In this document: piece after piece, positions 24,069-33,953 of the stretch | How the letters are laid out: each line of letters begins with the position of its first letter | How positions within the stretch are numbered: the first letter of the stretch is position 1 | NCBI RefSeq assembly: GCF_020740895.1 | Contig: NZ_JAILXP010000008.1 | Span: 1-44,070 of the forward strand | From: Streptomyces sp. UNOB3_S3 | Lineage (GTDB): Bacteria; Actinomycetota; Actinomycetes; Streptomycetales; Streptomycetaceae | DNA length: 44,070 nt | Reading direction: 5' to 3' | The notes under the pieces: model-generated | Told to the model about the DNA's origin: nothing | Seen by the model: only the letters and a program-made list of their open reading frames with translations | The model's database searches: none | Translations under genes and position numbers: made by a program

Positions 24069-26921
24069 TTGTCCCCGACCAGCGAGACCGCACAGGGCGG
24101 CCGCCGACTCGTCATCGTCGAGTCGCCTGCCAAGGCGAAGACGATCAAGGGCTACCTCGGCCCCGGATACGTCGTCGAGGCGAGCGTCGGGCACATCCGT
24201 GACCTCCCGAACGGGGCCGCCGAGGTCCCGGCGAAGTACAAGGGTGAGCCCTGGGCCCGGCTCGGCGTCAACGTGGACAAGGACTTCCAGCCGATCTACG
24301 TCGTCAACGCCGACAAGAAGGATCAGGTCAAGAAGCTCAAGGGGCTGCTGGCCGAGTCCGACGAGCTCTTCCTCGCCACCGATGAGGACCGCGAGGGCGA
24401 GGCCATCGCCTGGCACCTCCAGGAGGTCCTCAAGCCCAAGGTCCCGGTCCGCCGGATGGTCTTCCACGAGATCACCAAGGACGCCATCCAGGCCGCCGTC
24501 GCCAACCCGCGCGAGCTGAACAAGAAGCTCGTCGACGCCCAGGAGACCCGCCGCATCCTCGACCGCCTCTACGGCTACGAGGTCTCGCCGGTCCTCTGGA
24601 AGAAGGTCATGCCGCGGCTGTCCGCCGGCCGGGTGCAGTCCGTGGCCACACGGCTGGTCGTCGAGCGGGAGCGGGAGCGCATCGCCTTCCGGTCCGCCGA
24701 GTACTGGGACCTCACCGGCACCTTCGGCACTGGTCGCCCCGGTGACAACAGCGACCCCTCGACCCTGATCGCGCGGCTGGCCTCGGTCGACGGCCGCCGT
24801 GTCGCCCAGGGCCGTGACTTCGGCGCGAACGGGCAGCTCAAGGACACCGCCCAGGTCCTCCACCTGGACGAGGCGACCGCCCGCGGGCTGGCCGCCGCCC
24901 TCGCCGGCACCGCCTTCTCGGTGCGCTCGGTCGAGTCCAAGCCGTACCGCCGCTCCCCGTACGCGCCGTTCCGCACCACCACGCTCCAGCAGGAGGCCTC
25001 GCGCAAGCTGGGCTTCGGTGCCAAGGCGACCATGCAGGTGGCCCAGAAGCTGTACGAGAACGGCTTCATCACCTATATGCGTACGGACTCCACCACGCTC
25101 TCGGACACGGCGATCACCGCCGCCCGGGCGCAGGTCACCCAGCTCTACGGTGCCGACTACCTGCCGGAGAAGCCGCGCACGTACGCCGGGAAGGTCAAGA
25201 ACGCCCAGGAGGCGCACGAGGCGATCCGTCCTTCGGGTGATCGTTTCCGCACCCCCGCCGAGACGGGTCTGACCGGCGACCAGTTCCGGCTCTACGAGCT
25301 GATCTGGAAGCGGACCGTCGCCTCCCAGATGAAGGACGCGACCGGCAACTCCGTCACCGTGAAGATCGGCGGCCGGGCGAGCGACGGCCGGGACGCCGAG
25401 TTCAGCGCGTCCGGCAAGACCATCACCTTCCACGGCTTCATGAAGGCCTACGTCGAGGGTGCCGACGACCCGAACGCCGAGCTCGACGACCGCGAGCGCC
25501 GGCTGCCGCAGGTCGCCGAGGGCGACGCGCTGTCGGCCGAGGAGATCACCGCCGACGGCCACGCCACCAAGCCCCCGGCCCGCTACACCGAGGCCTCGCT
25601 GGTCAAGGAGCTGGAGGAGCGGGAGATCGGCCGCCCGTCGACCTACGCGTCGATCATCGGCACGATCCTCGACCGCGGCTACGTCTTCAAGAAGGGCACG
25701 GCGCTCGTGCCGTCCTTCCTGAGCTTCGCCGTCGTCAACCTGCTGGAGAAGCACTTCGGCCGGCTCGTCGACTACGACTTCACCGCCTCCATGGAGGAGG
25801 ACCTCGACCGCATCGCCCGCGGTGAGGCCCAGGCCGTGCCGTGGCTGCGCCGGTTCTACTTCGGCGAGGGTCCTGAGGGCGGCGCCGCCGACGCCGGCAA
25901 CGGCGACGGCGACCATCTCGGCGGTCTGAAGGAGCTCGTCACCGACCTGGGCGCGATCGACGCCCGCGAGGTGTCCTCCTTCCCCGTCGGCAGCGGCATC
26001 GTGCTGCGCGTGGGCCGATACGGCCCGTACGTGGAGCGTGGCGAGAAGGACGCCGAGGGCCACCAGCGTGCCGACGTCCCGGCCGACCTGGCCCCGGACG
26101 AGCTGACGGTGGAGTACGCGGAGGAGCTGCTCGCCAAGCCGAGCGGCGACTTCGAGCTGGGCGCCGACCCGGGCACCGGCCACCAGATCGTCGCCCGCGA
26201 CGGCCGCTACGGCCCGTACGTCACCGAGGTGCTCCCCGAGGGCACCCCGAAGACCGGGAAGAACGCCGTCAAGCCGCGTACCGCGTCGCTGTTCAAGTCG
26301 ATGTCCCTCGACACGGTGACGCTGGACGACGCGCTCAGGCTGATGTCGCTCCCGCGCGTCGTGGGCACGGACGCCGAGGGCGTGGAGATCACCGCGCAGA
26401 ACGGCCGCTACGGCCCGTACCTGAAGAAGGGCACGGACTCGCGCTCGCTGGAGACCGAGGACCAGATCTTCGGCATCACGCTGGACGAGGCCCTGGCGAT
26501 CTACGCGCAGCCCAAGCAGCGCGGCCGCGCCGCGGCCAAGCCGCCGCTGAAGGAGCTGGGCACCGACCCGGTCAGCGAGCGCCCGGTCGTGGTCAAGGAC
26601 GGCCGCTTCGGCCCGTACGTCACCGACGGCGAGACCAACGCGACGCTGCGCCGTGACGACGACGTCGAGACGATCACGCCGGAGCGCGGCTACGAGCTGC
26701 TCGCGGAGAAGCGCGCCAAGGGGCCGGCCAAGAAGACGGCGAAGAAGGCGCCCGCGAAGAAGGCCGCCGCCACCGCCAAGAAGGCCCCGGCGAAGAAGAC
26801 CGCGGCCAAGAAGACGGCGGCCGCCAAGAAGACCACGGCGACGAAGAAGACCGCCGCGGCGAAGAAGACGACGGCCAAGAAGACCGCGGCCACGGCGGCC
26901 GCGGCGGCCGACGCCGAGTAG
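24069..26921 (+). CDS. topA: DNA topoisomerase I
   Basis: A 950-residue type IA topoisomerase that relaxes negative supercoils through a transient 5'-phosphotyrosine. The Toprim domain opens with LVIVESPAKAKTIKGYLG. The catalytic Tyr336 lies in FITYMRTDSTTL. Several C-terminal topo repeats (NGRYGPYL, DGRYGPYV, DGRFGPYV) replace the zinc fingers of the E. coli enzyme. The last 60 residues are a Lys/Ala-rich tail (repeated AKKTAAKK units), typical of actinobacterial TopA and important for its processivity. The TTG at 24069 gives the expected length (S. coelicolor TopA is about 952 residues), with AAGAAGAG upstream. The frame is open back to 23931, but that part covers the promoter. Confidence 0.96.
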   Translation: MSPTSETAQGGRRLVIVESPAKAKTIKGYLGPGYVVEASVGHIRDLPNGAAEVPAKYKGEPWARLGVNVDKDFQPIYVVNADKKDQVKKLKGLLAESDELFLATDEDREGEAIAWHLQEVLKPKVPVRRMVFHEITKDAIQAAVANPRELNKKLVDAQETRRILDRLYGYEVSPVLWKKVMPRLSAGRVQSVATRLVVERERERIAFRSAEYWDLTGTFGTGRPGDNSDPSTLIARLASVDGRRVAQGRDFGANGQLKDTAQVLHLDEATARGLAAALAGTAFSVRSVESKPYRRSPYAPFRTTTLQQEASRKLGFGAKATMQVAQKLYENGFITYMRTDSTTLSDTAITAARAQVTQLYGADYLPEKPRTYAGKVKNAQEAHEAIRPSGDRFRTPAETGLTGDQFRLYELIWKRTVASQMKDATGNSVTVKIGGRASDGRDAEFSASGKTITFHGFMKAYVEGADDPNAELDDRERRLPQVAEGDALSAEEITADGHATKPPARYTEASLVKELEEREIGRPSTYASIIGTILDRGYVFKKGTALVPSFLSFAVVNLLEKHFGRLVDYDFTASMEEDLDRIARGEAQAVPWLRRFYFGEGPEGGAADAGNGDGDHLGGLKELVTDLGAIDAREVSSFPVGSGIVLRVGRYGPYVERGEKDAEGHQRADVPADLAPDELTVEYAEELLAKPSGDFELGADPGTGHQIVARDGRYGPYVTEVLPEGTPKTGKNAVKPRTASLFKSMSLDTVTLDDALRLMSLPRVVGTDAEGVEITAQNGRYGPYLKKGTDSRSLETEDQIFGITLDEALAIYAQPKQRGRAAAKPPLKELGTDPVSERPVVVKDGRFGPYVTDGETNATLRRDDDVETITPERGYELLAEKRAKGPAKKTAKKAPAKKAAATAKKAPAKKTAAKKTAAAKKTTATKKTAAAKKTTAKKTAATAAAAADAE

Positions 26922-27029
26922 GCCGGACGGGCACTGAGCAGGCCGGACGGGCCGCTTCCGACGGGGGTGACGGGTCGCCTCCTACGGGGGCGGCCCGGTC
27001 CGTACCAGCCCCCGGGGGGATCCGGACGT

Positions 27030-27091
27030 AAGTTCGTATATACGTTCGTATTGACAGTCGGCATCCGGACAACTCCGGATAGGCTGGCAGG
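27030..27091 (+). promoter_or_regulatory. promoter region of the MFS-tmk gene
   Basis: TTCGTATATACG followed by TTCGTAT forms a direct repeat with an embedded CGTATATACG palindrome. TTGACA at about 27051-27056 is a good -35. ATCCGG-N6-CCGGAT is an inverted repeat just before the ATG at 27092. A -10 at normal spacing is not obvious, so the start point is uncertain. Confidence 0.4.
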
Positions 27092-30000
27092 ATGACGCGA
27101 GCCGAGCAGCCACCTGTGGAGAGCCCCGTATCCGGAGCACTGGCCGCGGACTCCCGCGAGCGTGCCGTACGGGCCCTGCTGCGCTTCCGTCCGCTGCGGC
27201 GGCTGTGGAGCGCCCAGTCCGCCGGGGCCGTCGGCGACGGCCTCGCCGTCTTCGTCCTCATGCTGCTGGCCCTTCAGGCCGCGGTCGAGGGGGGCTCCTT
27301 CGGCGGTGGCTACCGCGGCGCCGCCCTCGCGATCGCCGCCGTGACCGGCGCGCGGCTGCTGGGCACCCTGCTCCTCGGCGCGGTCCTGCTCGACCCGCTG
27401 TCCTCGCTCTTCGCCCCGGCCGGCCGGCTCGACCGCCGCTGGACGATGATCGGCGCGGACGGACTGCGGTTCGCGCTGCTGGCCGTCGCGCCCCTGTGGG
27501 CCGACTGGACCGGGAGCCAGGCCGTCGTCTGGCTGCTGGTCACGGCCTTCCTCGTCGGCGGCGCCGAACGCGTCTGGACGGTCGCCAAGGACGGCGCCGT
27601 CCCCGCCCTGCTGCCCGCCCCGCCGCCCGAGGGCGACGCGGTGCGCCCGCTGCCGGACCACCAGGAGGCGCTGCGACGGCTGTCGCTGCGCACGACCTAC
27701 CTCGCGCTGCCCGCCGCGGCGGTCGCGCTCCTCGTCATCACCCTGATCGGCAATCTGCTCGGCTCGGGCATCGACTGGTTCCACCTCCACCAGGCGGCCC
27801 TCGGCTCGTTCCTCGCGGCCGGGCTCTTCGCGACGTCCGGCGCGGTGCTCCACCAGCTGACGCTGCCCTCCCTGCCCGAGGGCGTGAAGGCCCCCCGCGC
27901 GCGCTCTCCGCTGGAGGGCCTGCGCCGTCCCAAGACCGCCCACGGCGCCGCCGACAAGGGGCGCACGGGCGCGATCCCGGTGCTCGTCCTGTCCTGCGCG
28001 GCCATCGCGGGCGCGGTCGCCGCGGCCGTCGGCGTCGCCGTGCTCCAGGCGGCGGACCTCGGCGGCGGCCCCGTCGGCTTCGCCCTGCTGGCCCTCGCAC
28101 TCACCGGCGGCCCGGTCCTGGGCATCCGCGGCGCCCGGAAGGTGCTGCCCGGCTTCTCCCGCCGCCGGCTGCTCGCGCTGGCGCTCGCCCTGACGGGCGC
28201 CGCGCTGCTCGCCGCCGGGCTGGTGCCCGACGCGACGACCGTGCTGCTGCTCGTCCTGCTGGCGGGCTGCTCCGCCGGCGTCGTCGCCAACACCGGACAC
28301 TCCCTCCTCGACCAAGAGACCGAGGAGGCCCACCGGGCCCGCGCCACCGAGCACCTCCACGCGGTCGTCCGCCTCACCGTCGCGCTGGGCGCGGTCGTGG
28401 CGCCCGTCCTCGCCGCGGTCATCGGGCCGCACCGGCTCGTGTCCGGCTCCTTCGTCTTCGCGCACGGCGGGGCGGCGTTCACGCTGATGCTCGTCGGCGC
28501 GCTGCTGCTGCCCGTGGGCGCGCTCGTGCTGGGCCGCACCGACGACCGCCACGGGGTGCCCTTCCACCGCGACCTGCTGGACGTGGTGCGCGGCGGCGAC
28601 CCCGCCGAGGGCACGGCCCCCGCCGGCTTCTTCATCGCCTTCGAGGGCGGCGACGGCGCCGGGAAGTCCACCCAGGTGCGGGCGATCGCCGAGTGGATCC
28701 GCGCCAAGGGCCACGAGGTCGTCGTCACCCGCGAGCCGGGCGCCACGCCCATCGGCAAGCGGCTGCGCGCCATCCTGCTGGACGTCGCGTCGGCCGGCCT
28801 CTCCGACCGCGCCGAGGCGCTGCTCTACGCGGCCGACCGCGCCGAGCACGTCGCCTCCGTCGTACGGCCCGCCCTGGAGCGCGGCGCGGTCGTCATCACC
28901 GACCGCTACATCGACTCGTCCGTCGCCTACCAGGGCGCCGGGCGCGACCTCTCGCCGACCGAGATCGCCCGGATCTCGCGCTGGGCCACGGACGGGCTCG
29001 TCCCGAACATGACGGTGCTGCTCGACGTCTCGCCCGAGACCGCGCGCGAACGCTTCACGGAGGCGCCGGACCGGCTGGAGTCCGAGCCGGTGGAGTTCCA
29101 CCAGCGCGTCCGGACCGGGTTCCTGACGCTCGCCGCCGCCGACCCGGCGCGGTACCTCGTGGTGGACGCCGGGCAGGAGCCCGAGGCCATCACCGGGGTC
29201 GTCCGCCACCGGCTCGACCAGATGCTGCCGCTGTCCGCCGCCGAGATCGAGGCCCGCGAGGCCGCGCGCGCGGCCGCCGTGGAGGCGGCGCGCCAGGCGG
29301 CCGAGGAGGAGGCCCGCCGCAAGGCGGAGCGGGAGGCCGCGAAGGCCGCCGCCCGCGAGGCGGAGGAGGAGCGCCGCCGGGCCGAGGAGGCCCGCCGGAA
29401 GGCGGAGGAGAAGGCGGAGGAGGAGCGCCGCCGGGCGGAAGAGGCGCGGCTGGAGCGCGAGCGGCAGGAGCGGTTGCGCGCCGAGGAGGAGCGCGCCCGG
29501 CGTGAGGCCGAGGAGGCCGCGCGCCGCGAGGAGGAGCGCCGCGCCCGGGAGGCCGAGGAGGAGCGCCGGCGCGAGGCGGAGGAGCGCGCCCGCCGTGAGG
29601 CGGAGGAGCGCGCCCGCGCCGCCGAGCAGGAGCGGCTGCGCGAACAGGCCGCCGAGGAGGCCCGGCTGCGCGCCGAGGCCGAGGAACGGCGCCTGGAGGA
29701 GCAGCGCAAGGCGGAGGAGGCCCTGCTGAAGGCCGAGCGGGCCCGGCTGGCGGCGGAGGCCGCGACGTCGGGCGCGGCTGCGGCTGCGGCTGCGACCCGT
29801 GAGGCAGCCGGTGTCGCCGACGCCGCGGACGACGCGCCCACCGTGCCGCAGCCCACGCTGCGGAAGCCGGAGGCGGGCGACGAGGGCGCGGGTACGGGCG
29901 CGGGTGCCCGTTCCGGCAGCGGCGATCGTGGTTCCGCACGGCCGCCGGTCGTGGGGACCGCTGCCTTCCGCAAGGACGCCAAGGACGCCAAGGACGCCAA

Positions 30001-30475
30001 GGACGCCGGCGACGCGCCGACCGTCGAGACGCCCCGGCCCCCGGCCGGTTCCGAGGACCGGACGGCCGTGCTGCCGCCCGTCGTGGCGCCGATGACGCCG
30101 ACCCAGCGCGTCACCTGGGGCGTCGAGCCGAAGGACGCCCCCCGTGGGCAGGGCTCGGAGTCGGAGGAGACGGCCGTGCTGCCGAAGCCGCCGGTAGCGC
30201 CGTCGGCGCGGCCCGAGCGGCCCGAGCGGCCGGAGGACCCGGTGGACCGGGTGCCCGACTGGCTCTTCCGCAAGGACGACGACGCCGCCCCGGAGGCCGA
30301 GCGCACGCGCGAGCTGCCGCAGGTCGACGCGGAGGCCGAGGGCGCCGACGGGCCCGCCCACCCCAGGCTGAAGGCGCGGCGCCGTCGCCCCGAGTGGGCG
30401 GGCGACGCCCCGACGCTGGCGGACGACCTGCTCGGCAAGCGGGACGCCGACGGCGACGAGGGCGAGCGGCGCTAG
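27092..30475 (+). CDS. tmk: MFS-like membrane domain fused to thymidylate kinase, with long coiled-coil tail
   Basis: A 1127-residue fusion. Residues 1-505 form a major-facilitator-like membrane domain with about 12 hydrophobic segments. Residues 510-715 are a complete thymidylate kinase, which phosphorylates dTMP to dTDP. Its P-loop is EGGDGAGKST with Lys525, followed by TREPG and TDRYIDSSVAYQG (DRY motif). Residues about 716-887 are a highly charged Glu/Arg/Ala coiled coil. The rest is a disordered Pro/Ala/Asp-rich tail with a KDA repeat. The same fusion is known at this position in other streptomycetes, so it is real rather than an assembly error. It places dTDP synthesis at the membrane; the transported substrate, if any, is unknown. 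The ATG at 27092 has GGCAGG upstream. Confidence 0.9.
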   Translation: MTRAEQPPVESPVSGALAADSRERAVRALLRFRPLRRLWSAQSAGAVGDGLAVFVLMLLALQAAVEGGSFGGGYRGAALAIAAVTGARLLGTLLLGAVLLDPLSSLFAPAGRLDRRWTMIGADGLRFALLAVAPLWADWTGSQAVVWLLVTAFLVGGAERVWTVAKDGAVPALLPAPPPEGDAVRPLPDHQEALRRLSLRTTYLALPAAAVALLVITLIGNLLGSGIDWFHLHQAALGSFLAAGLFATSGAVLHQLTLPSLPEGVKAPRARSPLEGLRRPKTAHGAADKGRTGAIPVLVLSCAAIAGAVAAAVGVAVLQAADLGGGPVGFALLALALTGGPVLGIRGARKVLPGFSRRRLLALALALTGAALLAAGLVPDATTVLLLVLLAGCSAGVVANTGHSLLDQETEEAHRARATEHLHAVVRLTVALGAVVAPVLAAVIGPHRLVSGSFVFAHGGAAFTLMLVGALLLPVGALVLGRTDDRHGVPFHRDLLDVVRGGDPAEGTAPAGFFIAFEGGDGAGKSTQVRAIAEWIRAKGHEVVVTREPGATPIGKRLRAILLDVASAGLSDRAEALLYAADRAEHVASVVRPALERGAVVITDRYIDSSVAYQGAGRDLSPTEIARISRWATDGLVPNMTVLLDVSPETARERFTEAPDRLESEPVEFHQRVRTGFLTLAAADPARYLVVDAGQEPEAITGVVRHRLDQMLPLSAAEIEAREAARAAAVEAARQAAEEEARRKAEREAAKAAAREAEEERRRAEEARRKAEEKAEEERRRAEEARLERERQERLRAEEERARREAEEAARREEERRAREAEEERRREAEERARREAEERARAAEQERLREQAAEEARLRAEAEERRLEEQRKAEEALLKAERARLAAEAATSGAAAAAAATREAAGVADAADDAPTVPQPTLRKPEAGDEGAGTGAGARSGSGDRGSARPPVVGTAAFRKDAKDAKDAKDAGDAPTVETPRPPAGSEDRTAVLPPVVAPMTPTQRVTWGVEPKDAPRGQGSESEETAVLPKPPVAPSARPERPERPEDPVDRVPDWLFRKDDDAAPEAERTRELPQVDAEAEGADGPAHPRLKARRRRPEWAGDAPTLADDLLGKRDADGDEGERR
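29971..30006 (+). repeat. 9-bp tandem repeat inside the tmk fusion gene
   Basis: AAGGACGCC is repeated four times in frame, encoding KDAKDAKDAKDA in the disordered tail. It is a slippage-prone minisatellite whose copy number may vary among strains. Confidence 0.85.
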
Positions 30476-30649
30476 GCGCCGCTGGAAGTGCGGCGACGGG
30501 GCGTCGGCCGGCTGCGGCGCCGTCGTGGCCGGTCGCGCCCACGCGGCGGTAGCCGCATGTCGACACTGCCCCGCGCCCCTTCGGGGCCCGGGTGTCAGTG
30601 CCGTGGCCCACAATGGGAAGCCGCAGGACCGACGGCGCGGAGGACAGCC

Positions 30650-31876
30650 ATGGCGGTGTGGGACGACCTGGTCGGCCAGGACCGGGTGATCGAGCAGCTC
30701 GCCGCTGCCGCGCGGGACGCGGACGCGCTGGTCACGCCCGCCGGCACGGAGCCCTCGGCGGCGCCGTCGGAGGCGCCGGGCGCCTCCCGGATGACGCACG
30801 CGTGGCTGTTCACGGGCCCGCCCGGCTCCGGCCGGGCCACCGCCGCCCGCGCCTTCGCCGCCGCGCTCCAGTGCCGCAGCCCCGACCGCGCGACGGGCGG
30901 CGCCCCCGGCTGCGGATTCTGCGAGGGCTGCCACACCACCCTCGTCGGGACGCACGCGGACGTGGAGATCGTCCGTACGGACCTGCTGTCCATCGGCGTC
31001 AAGGAGACCCGTGACCTGGTCCGCCGGGCCCAGCTGTCGCCCGCCGGCGGCCGCTGGCAGGTGATCGTCCTGGAGGACGCGGACCGCCTCACCGAAGGCG
31101 CGGGCAATGTGCTGCTCAAGGCCGTGGAGGAGCCCGCCCCCCGGACGGTCTGGCTGCTGTGCGCGCCCTCCCTGGAGGACGTGCTGCCGACGATCCGCTC
31201 CCGCTGCCGGTCCCTGACGCTGCGCACGCCCCCCACGGCGGCGGTGGCCGACATCCTCGTGCGCCGGGACGGCATCGAGCCGGAGCTCGCGGTCCGCTCG
31301 GCCCGCGCCACCCAGGGGCACATCGGCCGGGCCCGCCGCCTCGCCATGGACGAGCGCGCCCGGGCCCGCCGCGCGGCCGTGCTGAAGATGCCGCTGCGCG
31401 TGGCCGACATGGGCGGCTGCCTCAAGGCGGCCCAGGAGCTGATCGACGCCGCCGCCGAGGACGCCAAGCAGGTCGCCGAGGAGGTCGACACCAAGGAGAC
31501 CGAGGAGCTGCGGGCGGCGCTCGGCGCGGCGGCGGGCACGGGCGGCCGGCTGCCGCGCGGCACCGCCGGTGCCATGAAGGAGCTCCAGGACCGCCAGAAG
31601 CGCCGCGCGACGCGCACCCAGCGCGACAGCCTCGACCTGGCCCTGACCGATCTGACCGGCTTCTACCGCGACGTGCTCGCGATACAGCTCGGCTCGCGCG
31701 TCGAGCTCGCCAACGACGACGCGCGGGACGCCCTGGAGCGCGTCGCGCGCGGCTCCGGGCCGGAGGCGACGCTGCGCCGCATCGAGGCGATCACGGCCTG
31801 CCGGCAGGCGCTCGACCGCAATGTGGCGCCGCTGCTGGCCGTCGAGGCCATGGCGGTGGCGTTGCGCGCGGGCTGA
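30650..31876 (+). CDS. holB: DNA polymerase III subunit delta'
   Basis: A 408-residue clamp-loader subunit that, with tau/gamma and delta, loads the beta sliding clamp. The AAA+ domain has a degenerate P-loop, GPPGSGRA (56-63), with Arg in place of the catalytic Lys, as expected for delta', which does not hydrolyse ATP. A four-cysteine zinc module follows (Cys75, Cys88, Cys91, Cys94). ATG 30650 has GGAGGACAGCC upstream and starts MAVWDDLVGQ, the usual beginning; the frame upstream to 30488 is not coding. Gene order tmk-holB is common in bacteria. Confidence 0.93.
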   Translation: MAVWDDLVGQDRVIEQLAAAARDADALVTPAGTEPSAAPSEAPGASRMTHAWLFTGPPGSGRATAARAFAAALQCRSPDRATGGAPGCGFCEGCHTTLVGTHADVEIVRTDLLSIGVKETRDLVRRAQLSPAGGRWQVIVLEDADRLTEGAGNVLLKAVEEPAPRTVWLLCAPSLEDVLPTIRSRCRSLTLRTPPTAAVADILVRRDGIEPELAVRSARATQGHIGRARRLAMDERARARRAAVLKMPLRVADMGGCLKAAQELIDAAAEDAKQVAEEVDTKETEELRAALGAAAGTGGRLPRGTAGAMKELQDRQKRRATRTQRDSLDLALTDLTGFYRDVLAIQLGSRVELANDDARDALERVARGSGPEATLRRIEAITACRQALDRNVAPLLAVEAMAVALRAG

Positions 31877-32221
31877 CCGCCGGGCCGACCGGGCGGGCCG
31901 ACCGGCGTCCGGATGCCGTACGGGTGCCGTACGGGCGCCGTCCGTCCGGGTGACGGAGGCCCCGTCCGGGGGACGGGGGGAACAGGTGAGCCGGTCGGGG
32001 GAGGGTGAGTAGTACGAGGAACGGCGGGCACACCGCAGGTTGGGTGATTCCTCACTCGTATGAGGACTAGTGGGCCGTAAGGCTGGCCAAGTCGGGTATC
32101 CGTCCGGATACGCTCCGTATGCCCGCGTGGTCCTGTGCATGTCGCATGTCCGTATGTCCGACGGATGTCCGGATGCCGGATGCCCCACGGCCACCTGTCT
32201 CCCACCCCGAGGGGCCAGCCG
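31877..32221. other. 345-bp gap with short palindromes
   Basis: No gene was recognised. Repeated GCCGTACGGG and TCCGGATGCC units occur at 31906-31950 and 32158-32185. GTATCCG-TC-CGGATAC (32096-32111) is a perfect palindrome and a candidate regulator site for the protease gene. GAGGGG just before 32222 is the ribosome site. Confidence 0.4.
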
Positions 32222-33856
32222 ATGGACACCAGTCGCCTGTTCCGCACCTCCGGCACGCTCGCCGCGACCGCGGCCCTGCTGATCTCCGCCGCCGTCTCGG
32301 GGGCCGCGGCGCCGGGCACGGCGGCGGCCAGATCGCGGGAAACGGCCGACCCCGGCTCCTTCGCCTCCCTCCTCCCGTCCGGGGCGGCCGACGAACAGGC
32401 GGCGCTCCCGGAGCTGGCCCCGCTGCCCACCGCCCTGCCGCGCGCCCTCCGGCCGTACTACGACCAGCGGCTCGCCTGGCACTCCTGCGGAGGCAAGCGC
32501 GCGGACTTCGAGTGCGCCACGCTGCGCGCCCCCCTCGACTACGAGGCCCCCCGCTCCCACGACGACGTGCGGCTCGCCGTCTCCCGGAAGAAGGCCACGG
32601 GCCCCGGCAAGCGCCTCGGCGCCCTGATGGTCAACCCCGGCGGCCCGGGCGGCTCGGCGATCGGCTTCCTCCAGGAGTACGCGGCCTCCGGCTACCCGTC
32701 CGCGGTCCGCGCGCAGTACGACATGGTCGCGATGGACCCGCGCGGCGTCGCCGCGAGCCAGCCCGTCACCTGCCTCTCCGACAAGGAGATGGACGCCTAC
32801 GCCCAGGTCGACACCACCCCGGACGACGCCGCCGAGGTCCGCGAACTGGTGGGGGCGTTCCAGAAGTTCGCCCAGAGCTGCGCCGCCCGCTCCGGCAAGC
32901 TGCTGGGCCATGTCTCGACCGTCGAGGCGGCCCGCGACATGGACGTCCTCCGCGCCGTCCTCGGCGACGACAAGCTGCACTACGTCGGCGCCTCGTACGG
33001 CACCTTCCTCGGCGCCACCTACGCGGGGCTCTTCCCCTCCCGCGTCGGCCGGCTCGTCCTCGACGGCGCCATGGACCCCGGCCTCGACGCCCGGCGGATC
33101 AACCGCGACCAGACGGCGGGCTTCCAGACCGCCCTGGCGTCCTTCGCGGCGGACTGCGCCCAGCACGAGGACTGCCCGCTGGAGGGCGGCCGTCCCGATG
33201 TCGCGGGCGTCCGCCTCAAGCAGTTCTTCGAACGGCTCGACCAGCACCCGCTGGCCACCGGCACCCCCCGCCGGCTCACCGAGAGCCTGGCCACCACGGG
33301 TGTGATCTCCGCCATGTACGACGAGACCACCTGGCCCGTCCTCCGCAAGGCCCTGCACAACGCCCAGACCGGCGACGGCGCTCTGCTGCTGCGCCTCTCG
33401 GACCTCTACTACGAGCGCGACCAGCGCGGGCACTACACCAATCTGATGCCCGCCAACAACGCGGTGAACTGCCTCGACCTCCCGCCCGCCTTCCGTGGCC
33501 CGGCCTCCGTCCGCCGCGCCCTCCCGGACTTCGAGAAGGCCTCCCCGGCCCTCGGCTCCAGCTTCGCCTGGTCCGCCCTGAGCTGCGCTTATTGGCCCGT
33601 CAAGGCCACCGGCGGCCCCCACCGCATCCCGGCCCGGGGCGCCGCCCCCATCCTCGTCGTCGGCACCACCCGCGACCCGGCGACGCCCTACCCCTGGGCC
33701 CGCGCCCTCGCCTCCCAGCTCTCCTCCGGCCGTTTGCTCACCTACGACGGCGACGGCCACACCGCCTACACCCGGGGCAGCCGCTGCGTGGACGGCGCGA
33801 TCAACGACTACCTCCTCACGGGCACCCCGCCCCCCGCCTCCCGCAAGTGCTCCTGA
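32222..33856 (+). CDS. secreted tripeptidyl aminopeptidase-like serine protease (TAP/Slp family)
   Basis: A 544-residue alpha/beta-hydrolase of the Streptomyces TAP/SlpD/SlpE family. These are secreted or lipid-anchored enzymes that release tripeptides from N-termini. The signal peptide is RLFRTSGTLAATAALLISAAV, ending near AAA at about 36. The nucleophile is Ser258 in GASYGTF, with likely Asp485 (GTTRDP) and His513 (GDGHTAY) completing the triad. The NPGGPGGSA oxyanion motif is present. The C-terminal TAP domain begins near CAYWPVK. The ATG at 32222 gives a clean signal peptide and has GAGGGG upstream; the frame back to 32135 lacks support. Confidence 0.9.
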   Translation: MDTSRLFRTSGTLAATAALLISAAVSGAAAPGTAAARSRETADPGSFASLLPSGAADEQAALPELAPLPTALPRALRPYYDQRLAWHSCGGKRADFECATLRAPLDYEAPRSHDDVRLAVSRKKATGPGKRLGALMVNPGGPGGSAIGFLQEYAASGYPSAVRAQYDMVAMDPRGVAASQPVTCLSDKEMDAYAQVDTTPDDAAEVRELVGAFQKFAQSCAARSGKLLGHVSTVEAARDMDVLRAVLGDDKLHYVGASYGTFLGATYAGLFPSRVGRLVLDGAMDPGLDARRINRDQTAGFQTALASFAADCAQHEDCPLEGGRPDVAGVRLKQFFERLDQHPLATGTPRRLTESLATTGVISAMYDETTWPVLRKALHNAQTGDGALLLRLSDLYYERDQRGHYTNLMPANNAVNCLDLPPAFRGPASVRRALPDFEKASPALGSSFAWSALSCAYWPVKATGGPHRIPARGAAPILVVGTTRDPATPYPWARALASQLSSGRLLTYDGDGHTAYTRGSRCVDGAINDYLLTGTPPPASRKCS

Positions 33857-33953
33857 CCTGCGGGATCCCCCTGCGGACGGCTGTGTACGGAGCACCCTTG
33901 GAAACTGTGTAGACTTAGGCGCGCTGCACACGCCACTCTTGGTTACGCAGCTT

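Noticed and set aside
29971..30006. The KDA repeat as a functional motif
   Set aside because: It is a short slippage repeat in a disordered tail; nothing supports a specific role.
30650..31876. Loss-of-function reading of holB because the P-loop Lys is Arg
   Set aside because: Delta' subunits normally do not hydrolyse ATP, so a degenerate P-loop is expected.
26690..33931. A reverse-strand open frame of more than 2400 codons across tmk, holB and the protease gene
   Set aside because: It is antisense to well-recognised genes, low in complexity and typical of high-GC shadow frames; no domain is visible.
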